From an uncultured Collinsella sp. (GTDB lineage Bacteria; Actinomycetota; Coriobacteriia; Coriobacteriales; Coriobacteriaceae): 7,433 nt of DNA. The translations under genes and the position numbers were made by a program. The first letter of the stretch is position 1. Every line of letters begins with the position of its first letter. Where the stretch lies: assembly GCA_902478995.1 (NCBI GenBank), contig CABSNF010000086.1:1-7433 (forward strand). The letters run 5' to 3'. This document shows, one piece after another, positions 6,304 through 7,433 of the stretch. The notes below the pieces were generated by a model. That model searched no databases, was not told the DNA's origin, and saw only the letters and a program-made list of their open reading frames with translations.

Positions 6304-6777
6304 TTACCAACGATAGTGAGAGAACGCGCGGTTGGCCTCGGCCATCTTGAAGACGTCCTCACGCTTCTTGACGGAAGCGCCCAGGCCGTTGGAAGCGTCG
6401 AGGATCTCGTTGGCGAGACGCTCGGCCATGGTCTTCTCCTTGCGAGCGCGGGAGAAGTTGACGATCCAGCGGATACCCAGAGCGGTGGAACGACGGGAGT
6501 TGACCTCCATCGGGACCTGATAGGTAGCGCCACCGACACGCTTGGGCTTAACCTCGAGCGTGGGCTTGACGTTGTCCATAGCCTTCTTGAAGGTAGCGAG
6601 AGCGTCGCCACCCTCGGACTTCTCGGCAACGATCTCGAAGGCGGTGTAAACGATGCGCTCAGCGGTGGCCTTCTTGCCGTCAAGAAGGACCTTGTTGATG
6701 AGCTGAGTCACCAGGCGGTTGTTGTAAACGGCGTCAGGCTGAACCTCACGACGATTAGCTGCTGCACGACGCGGCAT
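6304..6777 (-). CDS. rpsG: 30S ribosomal protein S7
   Basis: S7 is a primary 16S rRNA-binding protein that nucleates assembly of the 30S head and lies near the E-site tRNA. The 157 residues are full length. Conserved blocks include the start MPRRAAANRREV, VGGATYQVPMEV (81-92), GIRWIVNFSRARKEKTM and the end MAEANRAFSHYRW. ATG at 6777 is preceded by AAGGAG (6785-6790) at 7 bases. A 73-base gap separates it from rpsL and holds a strong hairpin; in E. coli S7 represses its own operon by binding the rpsL-rpsG intercistronic RNA, so a similar control is possible here but not shown. Confidence 0.99.
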   Translation of the reverse strand: MPRRAAANRREVQPDAVYNNRLVTQLINKVLLDGKKATAERIVYTAFEIVAEKSEGGDALATFKKAMDNVKPTLEVKPKRVGGATYQVPMEVNSRRSTALGIRWIVNFSRARKEKTMAERLANEILDASNGLGASVKKREDVFKMAEANRAFSHYRW

Positions 6778-6799
6778 GTGAAATCTCCTTAAGTGTCTA

Positions 6800-6825
6800 C
6801 CGTGCGGCGCTTAGGCGGCACACGG
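6800..6825 (-). promoter_or_regulatory. Intercistronic hairpin rpsL-rpsG, candidate S7 control site
   Basis: On the minus strand, CCGTGTG pairs with CGCACGG (7 pairs, one G-U). A single C-C mismatch and three more pairs (CGC/GCG) follow, closed by a CTAA loop. No T-run follows, so it is not a terminator. It ends 9 bases before the rpsG ribosome site. Its place matches that of the E. coli S7 translational repressor site; a regulatory role is inferred from position only. Confidence 0.55.
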
Positions 6826-6850
6826 CGAAAGTATCAAAACGTTATCTGGC

Positions 6851-7228
6851 TTATTTAGCCTTGGGGCGCTTAGCACCGTACTTGGAACGGGCCTGCATAC
6901 GGTTCTGGACCGGAGCAGCGTCGTAGGCGCCACGGATGACGTGATAACGGACACCAGGGAGGTCACGGACACGACCGCCGCGGACGAGCACGATGGAGTG
7001 CTCCTGCAGGTTGTGGCCCTCACCCGGGATGTAAGCAGTAACTTCGATGCCGTTGACGAGGCGAACACGGGCAACCTTACGAAGAGCCGAGTTCGGCTTC
7101 TTGGGGCTCGTGGTGAAGACGCGGGTGCACACGCCGCGCTTCTGGGAGTTGTGCTGCAGAGCAGCGTTCTTGGACTTCTTGGGCACGGAACGACGGCCCT
7201 GGCGAACCAGCTGGTTAATAGTAGGCAA
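6851..7228 (-). CDS. rpsL: 30S ribosomal protein S12, TTG start
   Basis: S12 sits at the decoding centre and affects accuracy and streptomycin binding. The 125-residue protein begins (M)PTINQLVRQGRR as in actinobacteria and aligns without gaps to the known family: RGVCTRVFTTSPKKPNSALRK (31-51), GEGHNLQEHS (69-78), GGRVRDLPGVRYH (84-96) and ARSKYG (113-118). Lys43, a classic streptomycin-resistance site, is wild type, while position 88, nearly always Lys, is Arg (codon CGT). Asp89, the residue methylthiolated by RimO in other bacteria, is kept. The first codon is TTG at 7228, with AAGGAG (7235-7240) 6 bases before it; no in-frame ATG upstream gives a better start. First gene of the operon, about 87 bases after the predicted transcription start. 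Confidence 0.99.
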   Translation of the reverse strand: MPTINQLVRQGRRSVPKKSKNAALQHNSQKRGVCTRVFTTSPKKPNSALRKVARVRLVNGIEVTAYIPGEGHNLQEHSIVLVRGGRVRDLPGVRYHVIRGAYDAAPVQNRMQARSKYGAKRPKAK

Positions 7229-7234
7229 AGCGTA

Positions 7235-7240
7235 CTCCTT
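7235..7240 (-). promoter_or_regulatory. rpsL: Ribosome binding site supporting the rpsL TTG start
   Basis: AAGGAG on the minus strand, 6 bases upstream of TTG at 7228. It agrees with the conserved PTINQL N-terminus and fixes the start. Confidence 0.9.
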
Positions 7241-7281
7241 CTCGAATGATTCCAGCTTTCTGTAAAGTGCAACGGCTTGAA

Positions 7282-7306
7282 TCGAGGGGTCAGCATCCCC
7301 CTACGA
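7282..7306 (-). other. Leader hairpin in the rpsL 5' UTR
   Basis: On the minus strand AGGGG (7298-7302) pairs with CCCCT (7285-7289) across an 8-base loop, and three further pairs (TCG/CGA) form if one T is bulged. It lies in the predicted leader shortly after the transcription start. No T-run follows, so attenuation is not evident; it may stabilise the mRNA or bind a protein. Confidence 0.4.
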
Positions 7307-7321
7307 AACACGCAGTTCGAT

Positions 7322-7350
7322 AGGATACGTGGCGTTAGCTGTGCCGTCAA
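7322..7350 (-). promoter_or_regulatory. Sigma-70 promoter of the rpsL-rpsG-fusA-rpsJ operon
   Basis: On the minus strand TTGACG (7345-7350) is followed by exactly 17 bases and TATCCT (7322-7327): five of six and four of six consensus matches. Transcription would start near 7315, leaving a leader of about 87 bases before rpsL. It is the best promoter match in the window and fits a highly expressed operon. The remaining bases to 7433 show no gene, only a 5-bp hairpin at 7357-7370. Confidence 0.75.
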
Positions 7351-7433
7351 CAGACCACGCCGCCGGGCGTATCTCAAAATTGGCACATTTCCGCAAAGCC
7401 TACACAAATGGAATCCCCTTCTGTACGCGGGAA

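Noticed and set aside
7357..7370. 5-bp hairpin upstream of the rpsL promoter as a terminator of a preceding gene
   Set aside because: It is short and lacks a T-run in either direction, and no gene end is visible in the remaining bases.
6811..7407. Minus-strand frame of 198 codons across rpsL and its promoter
   Set aside because: It overlaps the certain S12 gene in another frame, is a Ser/Arg/Leu-rich shadow and has no domain.

Overview
This window looks like a stretch of chromosome from a moderately GC-rich gut-type actinobacterium of the class Coriobacteriia, most plausibly Collinsella or a close relative. That placement is inferred from protein sequence style (S12, S7, EF-G), from the TTG starts with strong Shine-Dalgarno sites, and from a Firmicutes-like type II fatty acid cluster with FabK in an actinobacterial-looking background. 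No database search was possible.

The layout is two converging blocks, and almost every base is assigned. On the right, on the minus strand, lies a str-type translation operon: rpsL (S12), rpsG (S7), fusA (EF-G), rpsJ (S10). It is driven by a clear sigma-70 promoter at 7322-7350 and ends in a strong hairpin terminator at 3760-3796. There is no tuf gene between fusA and rpsJ, and rpsJ is not followed by rplC or the rest of the S10 operon. rpsL and rpsJ both begin with TTG. In the middle, on the plus strand, is birA (2923-3699), a short biotin-protein ligase without a DNA-binding domain. It converges on rpsJ and shares the terminator.

On the left, on the minus strand and divergent from birA, is a fatty acid synthesis operon in the order fabH, acpP, fabK, fabD (the last cut by the window edge). 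FabD loads malonyl onto ACP, FabH condenses it with acyl-CoA to start chains, AcpP carries the chain and FabK does the final enoyl reduction. BirA would biotinylate the acetyl-CoA carboxylase carrier protein that supplies malonyl-CoA, so the divergent pair makes functional sense. The 176-bp birA-fabH intergenic region holds two near-identical 19-bp direct repeats, each with internal dyad symmetry. They are the best candidate in the window for an uncharacterised regulatory site.

The gene content is core housekeeping and I see no mobile element, CRISPR, RNA gene or novel gene system. The items worth a second look are the repeat pair, the unusual operon boundaries (no tuf, isolated rpsJ), the arginine at S12 position 88, the rpsL-rpsG intergenic hairpin and a few residue changes in conserved motifs (EF-G NKYD, FabD GFSLG, ACP DSLG).
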